A stretch of DNA of 64,000 nucleotides from Brachypterus glaber. Taxonomy: Eukaryota > Arthropoda > Insecta > Coleoptera > Kateretidae. Of this stretch, positions 45,607-56,000 are shown one piece after another. The notes under the pieces were generated by a model that was not told the DNA's origin, did no database searches, and saw only the letters and a list, made by a program, of their open reading frames with translations. The position numbers were made by a program, and so were the translations under genes. The first letter of the stretch is position 1, and each line of letters opens with the position of its first letter. The stretch lies in NCBI GenBank assembly GCA_958510825.1, contig OY294052.1, positions 10,251,816-10,315,815 of the forward strand, in the 5' to 3' direction.

Positions 45607-48146
45607 TTAATCACGGCCAATACAGCCAACACACAACGCCGCTCTATGCTCTTCACAGACTGGTCTTTCGCACGAAGGACAAGCGAATCGTGATTTACGA
45701 TCCTGCTGTCTTTTGCATAATCCACACCTCTTTTTTGTATTTAATTCCAACATAGCAGAACTTTCAACTCTAGAATTCATGTTCAGAATTGTCATTATGC
45801 CCTTTCGTAGGCTAAGACGAAGACTCATTTCAGAAAGACGTCGTTGCAAAAACGGTGTCGCCAAGTGCAACGACAATTTATCGAGACAATGTTTCATTCG
45901 TACTTCTTTGTTTATTTTTTTGTTAACGTTATAACATTTGAAAAGTATACGAGAATTGACGGCTGCAATGTCAAGAATACCAAGAAATACCCGCATTGGC
46001 CACCTGTTAGTTTTAGCAGCAACGGTGTAAGAATGACACAGCCAATCGAAGCAGTCAGTGCCTCCTTTTGTTGAGTTGTAATGCAAAACAATATCTGGTT
46101 TTCCACCCGTAACATTTGTCGTATGCTTATCAGACGTTATCAGTAGTACAATTTTATTTTTTTTCGGTGTAAAAGTGACGAGAGTCATACCTTGAGCGTG
46201 GCAAAACTTGGAATCGGGAACTTCTTTCGAGCAAACTTTCATTTCAGCCGGTATCTGCGTTTTGTTTTTCCTTATAGTACCCGTAATTTTTAGATTGTAC
46301 GGCTCTTTCATCATGCGCTGTACAAGCGGTACTGAAGTGAACCAATTGTCGCAAGTTACGGTGCGCTCTGTACCGTGAATACACTCGGTGGTTTTGCGAA
46401 AGTAGTATTCGGTCAGCTGTTCATTTTCAAGTTTATCATTGATTGCGATTTTCCCCAAGTACGGAAGAGCGTAAATAAGATATGATGTACTCGGATCATT
46501 CAATGAAAAAAATTTCAAGCCGTATTTATCCGGCTTTGATTTTATATACATCCTAAATTTACTGCGGCCGCGAAAACCGAACAGAATTTCATCAACAGTC
46601 GTATCACGACCTGGCTGATAGCACGCGGTACAATTTTTAATAAACAATTCCCAAACCTGACGAATTGGAGCAAATCTGTCATCTCTGTTTCTCGTTTCTG
46701 TATTGTCAAAACGAAGACAAGTAGACAAAACCATGAACCGTGCTCGAGGCATAACGCAACGATAGAAACTCATTCCGTTTTGATGACTCCACAAGTCGTG
46801 CGTATTGACGTGTGTAGATTTCCAGGAACCAATATAATAAAAAAGAGCTATGAAAGCTTTCATTTCTTCGACGTCCGTGTGATGATGGTAGGTCTGAGTA
46901 TCTTGCTCGCGCTCAATCATTTGAGCACAGTGTTCCTCGATTTGCAAATTAGTGCAATTTACAATGATCTCAATTATTTCAAGAGGAAATAGAGCATCCC
47001 AAAATTCTTCGAGTTTTGTCAACTTTGCAGCAGGTCCTGCAGGTCCCGGGATATACGTCGGTGGAATGTCGCTTAGCCGATCTAATGGACAGAAAAAAAT
47101 ATCAAAATAAATATTTATTTCGAACGAAGCATAAGAATTAGAGTAAAATATAATTTTTTATAATTCGGAAACAATAGTAGTTTATTGACGTTTCGGCAAT
47201 GGCTCACTTTTTTTGCTGCGTGAAGTTGAATACAATCGGAGCGCATGCGCGCGCATGGGCGGAGATTGTATTCGACTTTACGGAGCAAAAAAAAGTGAGG
47301 CAATGCCGAAATGTCAATATTCTATTTTATTTGCAATTGCAACGATAAGTGGCCTATTTTGGCCTTTTTTTCGAAGATATATAGTCCATTTTTAGGCAGT
47401 CGACGCAAACGCGCGAACTCCGGGCCCGGGGGGAAACATGTCGTTTGCCCTTCCCTGTAAACGGGACTGTGTATATAGCTGTGCCAAGATGTGTTAAGCG
47501 ACCAAGTTCATTGTTGTCGGATGCCATATCTTTGCAGTTTTTGAAGAAAAAAGTTGGTGAATACGTCAAACACTCATTTCCACGCAGTTTTTGTCGTGTA
47601 ATAAGTGCTTTTTTACCGGTTTCGTGAGTTACAACCAAAACGTCGCTGACTAAAAATGGACGATATATCTTCGAAAAAAATGGCCAAAAAAGGCCACTTT
47701 TCGTTGCAATTGCGAAAAAACTCGTTTTTTTAGTAAAAACAGTCGAAGAAGCAAAAAAAATAGAAATCATGTCGTATAAAAGTCCAATGGACATACATAT
47801 ATACGCAAACATATATACACGCACACACTAACATACCTGACTGACGCTGCGCAAGATTGGTATTCCAAACAAAACCATCTTTCCCTTTGAGTTGTGTTCT
47901 GGGCCGCCCTCGTGCGGCAGATCCCAACAAGCGCTGCATCAATGATGCATTTTCCCAATCCATTGCCATATCGTCGTCGCCATCTTCGTCGGATCCATCG
48001 TCTGATACACGGTATTCATCGGACTCTTCTGCCTGCTCCGAAACATTATCTTCCGATTCGGAATCACTTGCGCCCAATATTTCATCGTTGTCTTCTTCGT
48101 TTCGAAGAGTCTCGGCTATAGAGCGAGATCTCAAATTGTACGCCAT
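45607..48146 (-). CDS. piggyBac transposase, one intron, apparently intact
   Basis: This enzyme cuts and rejoins DNA at TTAA. The model is exon 1 48146-47837 and exon 2 47081-45607. The donor CAG/GTATGT and acceptor TTTCTGTCCATTAG join in frame (Ser103, Asp104) and give 594 residues, the size usual for the family. The N-terminus is acidic (about residues 17-60), then comes a GRPR basic stretch. IPPTYIPGPAGPA (about 109-121) precedes the DDE_Tnp_1_7 domain. The three catalytic aspartates are in TTVDEILFGFRGRSK (D267), VTCDNWFTS (D348) and KGGTDCFDW (D446, or D449). A C-terminal cysteine finger runs CGLC, CPSC, CEEH, CVGC. The start is the second of two nearby ATGs; the upstream one adds four residues. 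A poly(A) signal AATAAA lies about 50 bp past the stop. No frameshift or stop was seen. Splice sites are predicted, not proven. Confidence 0.93.
47082..47836 (-). other. predicted intron of piggyBac transposase, with nested inverted repeats
   Basis: 755 bp with two inverted-repeat structures. The first is a 130-bp hairpin (about 47187-47318; GACGTTTCGGCAATGGCTCA opposite its near complement, GCATGCGCGCGCATG at the tip). The second is a 385-bp structure (about 47332-47716) with 75-bp arms (GCAATTGCAACGATAAGTGG; TTCGAAGATATATAGTCCAT) and a more GC-rich centre holding a minus-strand open frame (47354-47824, 156 codons) of unknown identity. That frame is in a different phase from the transposase. 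Confidence 0.75.
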
Positions 48147-48858
48147 CTGAATATACACGAGAAAAATTATTTTTAGGTTAGGAAAAAAATTCTAGCTATT
48201 CGTACACATATACTTACATGTATGCGTCCACTATGCGAACACTACGCGTCCAAAAAAAATTTACTATCAAATTTTTTTTTTCAACGTTATGGTCACAGGG
48301 GGTCTGTCAGACCCCAACAAAAAAACGTTTGCACTCGACAATGTCTACCGACGCACTGACACAACAATGGCATTCCAAAACTAGCCTATATCATTGTTGG
48401 GACTCCCAGCAACAACAGATGGCGCCACTAATTCCATTTTGAATCGATACCTTGCAACTACAGTACTTTCAAATTGCCTGGGGTCCAGTGGACCCCCGGT
48501 GACCATGCCGGGTTAAAAGTATAATTAACATTTTTTATGATGAAATTAGGTATTTTTAAAAAATTATTTGTTTTTTTTTAAGGAATTTTAACATTAATAC
48601 CCATTTTAAACTCAAATTTTGTTTTTATTTAAAAATATGGAGTTAAATGGAGAATTTTATAAGCTTTAACATGATGTATTACACGACCCCCCTTTCCATT
48701 TAAAAAAATATGCCCCCCTGCCAACATTTTAAGAGCTGAAAGTATTAAATATATGCTAAAAGATAGTTTAAGTTGTCTTATTTAAAAGTTAAAAATTTGA
48801 AGTCGATATCTCAACTGGTTCACAATTTAAGAGGGGGGGTTACTTTTGGACCGCTCTG

Positions 48859-49434
48859 TATATATTTCGAATGGAATAATTAGATGATATTCTTAGATCA
48901 ACGGTGCTATTTTTAGATATGCGGAGAGTTTAATAATCAAGATTCGGGCAATTTCCAATAACAATCAATTTACATAGGTAATGGGTGTATCGTTTACTGA
49001 ATAGTTAATCCATAGCTGTTATGCCCTGAGTGCATCAATAGCTGGACTGTGTCAGTCCAATGGCAACAATGGAAAACAATGTTGGCACATATGCAATTGT
49101 CTGCATTGTTAACCACACCATATATCTGTTACAATGCAGGAAAATGACATACAGGAAGTGGCTATATACTTGAAATATCGACAGCATACTGTTGCGGAGC
49201 AGAAATGTGTAGTTCTGCCAAAAATAGTCATACTTGGAGGCTCCAAATTGAAGCTTTGTGTAGTAGATCTATAGACCTTGTCAAAAAAATCACCTCCAAA
49301 GCTTTGGTTTCTGAGCTGTCCTGAAAAATGCCTTAATTTCAATTAATTGTTAAAAATGGAATATTTTTTTTCGACAAATGGACAACTGCTTAAAGATCAC
49401 ATGTGCATACCGGGTGAGTTTTATTTATGTCCAC
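48859..49434. other. no supported gene
   Basis: More GC-balanced than its surroundings at 49010-49320. Opposed short frames (77 codons minus; about 46 codons plus from ATG 49135) are not recognised. Confidence 0.35.
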
Positions 49435-49540
49435 GGGAACGTTCAAGTATTACGTAACGCAAACTTTGATCATTTTGAACCCCCTCCCCTGTAACTCTAT
49501 TTTCCTATACCATTAACATGGGCGTAACACTCCAAAATTT
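49435..49540. repeat. dispersed repeat, partner of 26039-26150
   Basis: GGGAACGTTCAAGTATTACG through TAACACTCCAAAATTTGATC; about 85% similar to the 26-kb copy. Confidence 0.7.
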
Positions 49541-50899
49541 GATCAGGGACAGTGAATTAAAGCTAAAACACAGCTTTTTACCCTTAACTCTTATTTTTTT
49601 TATGTCCCTTCATTTTTCCGCTATTTTTTTCTTATACCAAATTTATGATTTACTGTAAAGTAAGTAAAAAGTAAAAAGAAGGTAAATTATGCATATCTCG
49701 TGTTTTTACGATAAAAGCGAAAAAGAAAAAAAAAGTAAAAAAAACAATTAGTTTTTTATACAGAATTTTCGACTGAATTTAAAAATGTAAAAAACTACAG
49801 GGGTAAAAAAACATTTCGTATAATTTATGCTACTTACGGTGAAACCGAAAGTGAAACAAAAAGATTAAATCCGCCATTTTATAGCCAATGTAAAATTATA
49901 TAAATCACCCAACTTTCGTTTTTATCGAATAAAAAATTATATTAATTTTGGGGGTGAACATAAATAAAAGTCACCCGGTATGTCCAGGGCGATCCAGGGT
50001 CACTTTATTTGGGTTTACTTTGGTTCTTGATCTTTTTTTGTTTTTTTGCACTTTTTGAGCTTGTTAAAAAACCTAACTAAAGCAAAAATAAACCAAGAAT
50101 AAAGTAGACCTAGATGAAGTGAACCTATAGGGCCACCTATACCGATCTTCTAAACTGACAAACAAGGCCCTATTTGGCGGCAGGCAGTCCACAAATAATT
50201 ATTGAAATTGTTTTACGACCGTCACTTAACAGCAATCTTTTGTATCAGTTTAATTGAAATTGTTCATTAAGGTAATGTGAACACAATTATTTACAAATTA
50301 ATTATTATTTAATTTATAATTTAAGATTTCCAACATGATTTAACCAATTCCTTAGATATATACCTACTACAGGAATTATTCCGTGGGATCTAAGGCTATC
50401 CTTAACTGGGATTAAGGATAATATCCAAGCTTGGGAAATAGTAAAATTTGCGGAAAAATCTCTTGGGATTAAGGTTAAAAAAGAAACTGTGTAATTGGTC
50501 CCAACTAGCATTTTTGGTTGCCGCTACGTGATCATTACCTCAATTGAAACAAATTAAGTAGCGGCGACTAGTTACAGGAAAACAAGTATAAGTATATTGG
50601 CTACAAATATTTCTTATACTTATGGTAAACATACACTTAGAACAAGTGTAAAATTTTAAGAATATGATTATTCTTGAATATAGATTTGATTTTTTTTCGT
50701 GTAATAATTCTAAAAAATAATGGGCCAAGAAAATTATGTAGTTTTATTGTTTAAATGAATAATTGAACATTATTTTAAGGTTAGGGACGAAAAATTAAAT
50801 ATTTTTTAGTAAAATGTGTTTGTTATCATTTGGGAATAAAACTTTGGTCACTATTTACTTGCTTTGTAGTCAAATTATGCTTAATTAAATATTTTTCCA
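49541..50899. other. no gene seen
   Basis: AT-rich, low-copy. Three frames of 61-65 codons lack features. Confidence 0.4.
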
Positions 50900-51382
50900 A
50901 TACTGCGTATTACTCATTAAAATATAAAATGGCGATTAAATTAAAACTATTATGTTTTTTTAATGAGAGCTATAACCGCGCGATAACTTATAATTTTAAC
51001 AAAAAAGCTGTTTAGTAATTTATAATGTTTTAAAAACGTAGTTGTTATCTATATTATAACCAAATAGTATTGGTTACTTTAAAGTAGGATTATGGTAATT
51101 TTTTGGCTGCAGCGACCTACAATTTGAAACATTTTAGTAATATAACCCTGGTGGTCGTTTTACTGAGTAATAACGTAGTTAAGGCAACTTGATTATTCCT
51201 ATTGAGTAAAAGAGGATAAAGTAATATTCTTGGTAGAATTTACTATTCTGTTACCAATAAAAATATATTTAATTGAGTTTAACACCATAAAGTTATATAA
51301 TAAGTGAGATCTACGTAATAACAACTCATGAATGGTAGCGGTGCCAGTTATTTAGGTAAAATTCACAAAGAATGCTAGTTGG
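50900..51382 (+). repeat. dispersed repeat, MITE-free copy
   Basis: Partner of 31118-31760. At the junction (about 50970, AAAAAGCTGTTTAGTAAT) it shows the uninterrupted site of the MITE found at 31236-31382. Confidence 0.88.
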
Positions 51383-51548
51383 AGTGATATAGGAAACAGT
51401 TTACAGATTTAGTATCCTTACTCAGAACGGGCCAGCCTAATTAATTTGGTTTTATTTAAAATAACTCCAATTCAAACAAGATTTATCTCCTTTAATGATT
51501 TATTAATAATAAAACAAATTAATACAAACTTAAAAATAGCATAGGTAC

Positions 51549-51804
51549 CAACGAACTAATAACTCTTCTCTCTAGAATAGGCATTTCATTTGTAAAAACT
51601 GACAAAAACGTAGCCAACATATGCATTTGTCTGTCTTACTCGCACAGCTTTGTTCTAACAATAAGACAACAATAACAGTTACTGGTAACTGTTATTGTTC
51701 AGGCCTGAATATACCTACTATTTGTTTACAAACAAACCGAGATGTTGGCGATACTTTATATTAACGGTATGCGTATTCTAGAGAGAAGAGTTATTAGTTC
51801 GTTG
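51549..51804 (+). mobile_element. hAT-like MITE (CAACGAAC family), copy 6
   Basis: 256 bp with both family termini. Flanks ATAGGTAC and ATACATAT match at only 5 of 8, so the duplication has decayed or the flanks were rearranged. Confidence 0.9.
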
Positions 51805-52152
51805 ATACATATATTTTTTAAATAATGCCTATGTACATTTTTAAATAATAATGGTGACTGGTTGCTATTCAGCAATTTAATAAAGAAATTTCCACTGAAA
51901 ATTTTCTTTATTGGTTCATTTCGTTTAATTTGGCAAATAAATTTAAATTATAAATTACGCAAAACATGTATTATTAATAAAATTATTTATATATTTTCCG
52001 TATAAGATTGTTGGCGATTGATTGTTATAAGATTGTTGGCATTGCTACGAGGTTGTCTGTCTGCCACGGCGTTTTCGGGGCAGTCAACCTCGTAGCAATG
52101 CCCCCTCTGCCAATTTACGAAATCTGCCACTTAATCTTACCAACTGTGCAGT
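51805..52152. other. no gene; 65-bp hairpin
   Basis: GGCATTGCTACGAGGTTG (52038-52055) and its exact complement (52085-52102) surround a GC-rich loop. The rest is AT-rich. Confidence 0.65.
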
Positions 52153-52160
52153 GGATTTTC

Positions 52161-52414
52161 CAACAAACTAATAACTCTTCTCTCTAGAATAGGCATTTCA
52201 TTTGTAAACACTGAAAAAAACGTAGCCAACATATACATTTGTCTGTCTTACTCGCACAGCTTTGTTCTAACAGAGACAACAATAACAGTTACTGGTAACT
52301 GTTATTGTTCAGGCCTGAATATACCTACTATTTGTTTACAAACAAACCCAGATGTTGGCGATACTTTATATTAATGGTATGCGTATTCTAGAGAGAAGAG
52401 TTGTTAGTTCGTTG
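52161..52414 (+). mobile_element. hAT-like MITE (CAACGAAC family), copy 7
   Basis: 254 bp in a perfect 8-bp duplication GGATTTTC (52153-52160, 52415-52422). It lies about 250 bp downstream of the Sox stop codon, possibly in its 3' UTR or just past the gene. Confidence 0.93.
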
Positions 52415-52670
52415 GGATTTTCCCAACTCGAGAGTGGTTGGGGGTGCCAGGGAGGCGCAAGTTTCTAGCAACTCCAATGGCATTTCCTCTAAAAAACGAC
52501 TTGCTAATACACTTTAGTGTGACAACTACCCCATTGCAAAAATAAATATTATTCACGCAATTGTCGTTTCTTAGCTAACTACAACAAAGGCCAACAAAAC
52601 AATCGCACTAAATAAAACAAAATAAACTATAATCAAAACAAACAAAAACTTAGACTCGGGACTTCAAAGA

Positions 52671-53035
52671 TCAAATGTGAGGAAAGTACATAGAAGGCAT
52701 TGTATTATTAGAAGCCATATCGTGATATGCATAAACAGAGGCGGCCCTCAAAACGGCCCTTTGATGTAAACTACCCTGCAAGGACGTATAAGGCGGCAAA
52801 GTATGGATATTTGCATTATATTCTGCTATTTTGGCTTCTTCTTTAATTGATTCCTTTTGAGAGTGTGATAAAAGTTCGTTGGAACGTGGTAGATATTCGT
52901 GGTGGTAGATAATTTGGGGTTCTGATACAATTGTTGATGGTCTTTCGTGCAAAATACCTGCAGGCAGTGTTATTGATATTGGATAACTCGCTGGAAACAT
53001 ACTTGATTCTACGGAAGGGTGACTAGAAGGTTTTT
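52671..53035 (-). CDS. Sox exon C: C-terminal region and stop
   Basis: 365 nt after a strong T-run acceptor (TTTTTTTTTTAG). It begins [11 protein letters not shown] and ends YFPHI then TGA. Rich in Ser, Pro, His and Tyr, as in Sox activation or repression tails; no known domain. Confidence 0.85.
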
Positions 53036-56000
53036 CTAAAAAAAAAACAATATATTTTATATAACCCGAAATATATCGTGTAATTATCGTGTATTAAAAT
53101 CATGTAATATCGTGTAATATGTCGTGTAGAGGAAATGCGCCTAATTTCGGATGGTTTCCAAATTTCGGATAGTAGTGTATTTAAGATACTGTCTGCAAAG
53201 GTAAACAGAAACCTACTTTTATGTAAAGCCAAAAGCCAAACTAAATCTGTCCTGTAATATGATAACGGTAGAGCTTCTCCCCTTTAAATGGCAGCACAAA
53301 TCGTTTATATTGCAAATGGCAGTTTTGTGCTCAGTTGCATTATTATGCTTGTTTATTTTATAAATAATCGTTATAAAAGTTCGTGATTCTGTCTTGGGTA
53401 AGTTATGATGTTAGTTAAGTTGATCCACTATTCATAATTAAGCAATTTGAAAACGTAAACATTCTACAAATTTCTAATCTAAAAAGCTGAAAGTTGCCTA
53501 ATTTCGGATAGACCATTTTTGTGCATTTGATTCACAATTTCGGATATCCGCAAGGTAATTATTATTCAGGATAACCAACCATTAATTATTATTTTTATAA
53601 GGATACAACAAACTAAGATAAACAATTTTGAAAAAACGAAAATTACCTAAGATACTAAGATATTCGAAATTGGGAATCTAAAATTATAGTTCCTATAGTA
53701 TTTCGTAGAAAATCGCTTAATGATTAAATTACGTCTTAAATGTGAAGGAATAACAAGAAACATAAGCAATGGGATCCAGATCCACTCTTGAAAAAATTTT
53801 TTCGGATATGTCCGAAATTAGGAGCCCTTTTTCAAATGCACAAAAATGCGCTGATTTTTTTTAACCGTGTTTTTTGGAAAAAATAAACTGTAATAAAATT
53901 GCTTTTATAATAAATCATGGTTCGCTATAATAAGTTGTATCTGGTTATATAAAAAAAATATCAAAAAGTAATACCGAGTATTAAATATTGAATACATTGT
54001 AAATGGTATCCGAAATTAGGCGACTTTCCTCTATTATACTAGTCCACATATTTTTATCCAGATATATGAGTACACTGAAAAAAGTGTATGAGTAAATGTA
54101 AATAAAAAAGAACATACAATTATACAATTAAAAATTAATAGTAAAAAAATATTTTTAAGCAAGCTTTTAAGTGCTCTAAAAAGAAGAAAATAAATTAATA
54201 GTAAAATAACATTTTTAAGAAGCTTTTATTTAAGTGCACTAAAAAAAAAAGAAAATAAACTTTCAATCATTTTAACACATTATACAATTTTATGTGATAT
54301 AAAACATTGTCGCGAGATTTTTTATAAAAGAAATTTACACAGGAAAATCTCGCGACAAGCTTTTATATCATAAAAAATTGTATAATGTAACAAAATAATG
54401 GGTTTGATTTACTTGAAGTTTATTTTCTCCTTTTTAGTGCACTTAAATAAAAGCTTGTTCTTAAAATTGTTTTTTTTACTATAAATTTGTTTTCTTCTTT
54501 TTAGAGCACTTAAATAAAAGCTTAAAAATGTTTTTTTACTATTAATTTATTTTTTCTTTTTTTAGTCGTCAAAATTTTTTTGGATACAAACTTTTTCAAA
54601 TAGGGGCGCCGAACCAGAAGCTTGCTTTAGGGCGCCGAAATGCAAAAGCCGGCCCTATGTATTATTCAAGGCATGGTAATCCTTACATGTATATTTTTTA
54701 TGATTGACTGACAGGAATTTTGATGACTTAAAAAAAGGCCTCACATCTAAAAAGATGTGGCTAAAAATAGTATTTTTTAAATTTTAGGGATGGGGAGGTT
54801 GGGTGTACCGAATTTCAGCTCTCTACGTTTATTCTAAGTGCACGGAAAAAAAAAATTATAGCTAGGAGCGCTATAACACACATACCAAGCAAATTATAAT
54901 CGCTTATTATATAAATACAAGGCTTTCACTTACAATTATGGCAGTCAGTGTAAAAATTTATATGAAATACTTTAATTGTTTAGTGAATAATAAAATATAA
55001 CAAATAGTATGGCATTTATAGCTTAAATAGATTTAATTATTGTCCGTGCTAATAATTTTTATAATATAATAAAATTTCTGTAAATTTATAATAGTGCCTG
55101 TAATAAATATAATCGTGTCTGTAATATATATAATCGTTTCCAATTTATTTTTAACATTATTAGTTATTGTGTCCCTTATAATCTATAGCTTAAATCACTA
55201 TAATTTGCCACTGTTACCAAATATCTTATAATGTATAGCGCAGAGCCCACTAATTTCTTTCCGTGTGGGTGAAACAGAGAGGGGGTAAACTTTACCCTTA
55301 GCCTTATACGCGTATGGGGGTGATGGGGGAGATAAAGGAGGATGTAAAATTTATTTTAAAATTTCATTATCGCTGGATAACCTAATTTTAGTTTTAAATT
55401 ATCTCATGTGGATAAAAAATGAATTTTTTTTTAATTTTAGGGGTGAGGGGATTGGAGGGCAATTTTTATATAAAATTGTTTTGTCAACCGAGTTAGGCAT
55501 GTGTACCAAATTTTAGCTTTCTAAGTATATTTTAAGTGGATGAAACAGAGAGGGGGGTTAACTTAGCCTTATGCGCGTATGGGGGGTGATGGGGAGACAA
55601 GGGGGGATGTAAAATTTATTGTAAAATTTTATTAGCACTAAATGAGCATGTACCTTAATTATCTTGTGTAGGTAATTTTTTTTTTATTTCAAGGGTTGAG
55701 GGGTAAGTTTTATATAAAATTGCATTCTCAGCCGAGTTAAGCATGTGTACAAAATTTTATCTTTCTAAGTATATTTTAAGTGGCCAAAAAAGCCTTTGGC
55801 AGATTTGCCCTAAACAAACATACCATTAACAAACAAAGTTAAATAAAAGCTTGTAAAAAAGTAAAGGTCCAATAGCAACTTTAATATTTATTAAACCAAA
55901 ACAGAAAACTAATTTCAAAATAAAAATATTAAAGTAAAACTAATAAAAATAAAAATTATATAGGTATCAATAATTATTATAAATTATATTTCGGAAAATT

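Larger units (their letters stand above)
45077..48512 (-). mobile_element. piggyBac-superfamily transposon, complete
   Basis: 3436 bp flanked by TTAA on both sides (45073-45076, 48513-48516). Inverted ends are CCCGACATGGTCAC and CCCGGCATGGTCAC (one mismatch in 14). TTAA duplication and CCC ends are diagnostic of piggyBac. A subterminal module (ATGGTCAC beside a GGGGTC-N5-GACCCC palindrome) occurs near the left end (45110-45136), at the right terminus, and again inverted at 48289-48315. The uninterrupted target is visible in the sister element at about 12411. Confidence 0.96.
44736..48858. mobile_element. Tc1/mariner-like long-IR MITE, split by piggyBac
   Basis: TA-flanked (44734-44735, 48859-48860), with ends CAGTGCGGTCCAAAAGTCAC and, inverted, CAGAGCGGTCCAAAAGTAAC. 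The arms pair over about 200 bp (TTGAGATATCGACTTCAAAT; GACAACTTAAACTATCTTTT; GGGGGGCATGGGGGACATTT; TTTTAAAGCTTATAAAATTC). Without the piggyBac and one TTAA the element is 683 bp, matching the 657-bp sister at 12068-12724. Confidence 0.9.

Noticed and set aside
45713..46992. Plus-strand frames of 70-76 codons and a minus-strand 67-codon frame
   Set aside because: Shadows of the piggyBac transposase exon.
47857..48150. Plus-strand Ser/Pro-rich frames of 75-97 codons
   Set aside because: Antisense of the acidic N-terminal exon of the transposase.
49109..49342. 77-codon minus frame and about 46-codon plus frame
   Set aside because: Composition is somewhat protein-like, but they overlap on opposite strands and neither has splice context or a recognisable motif.
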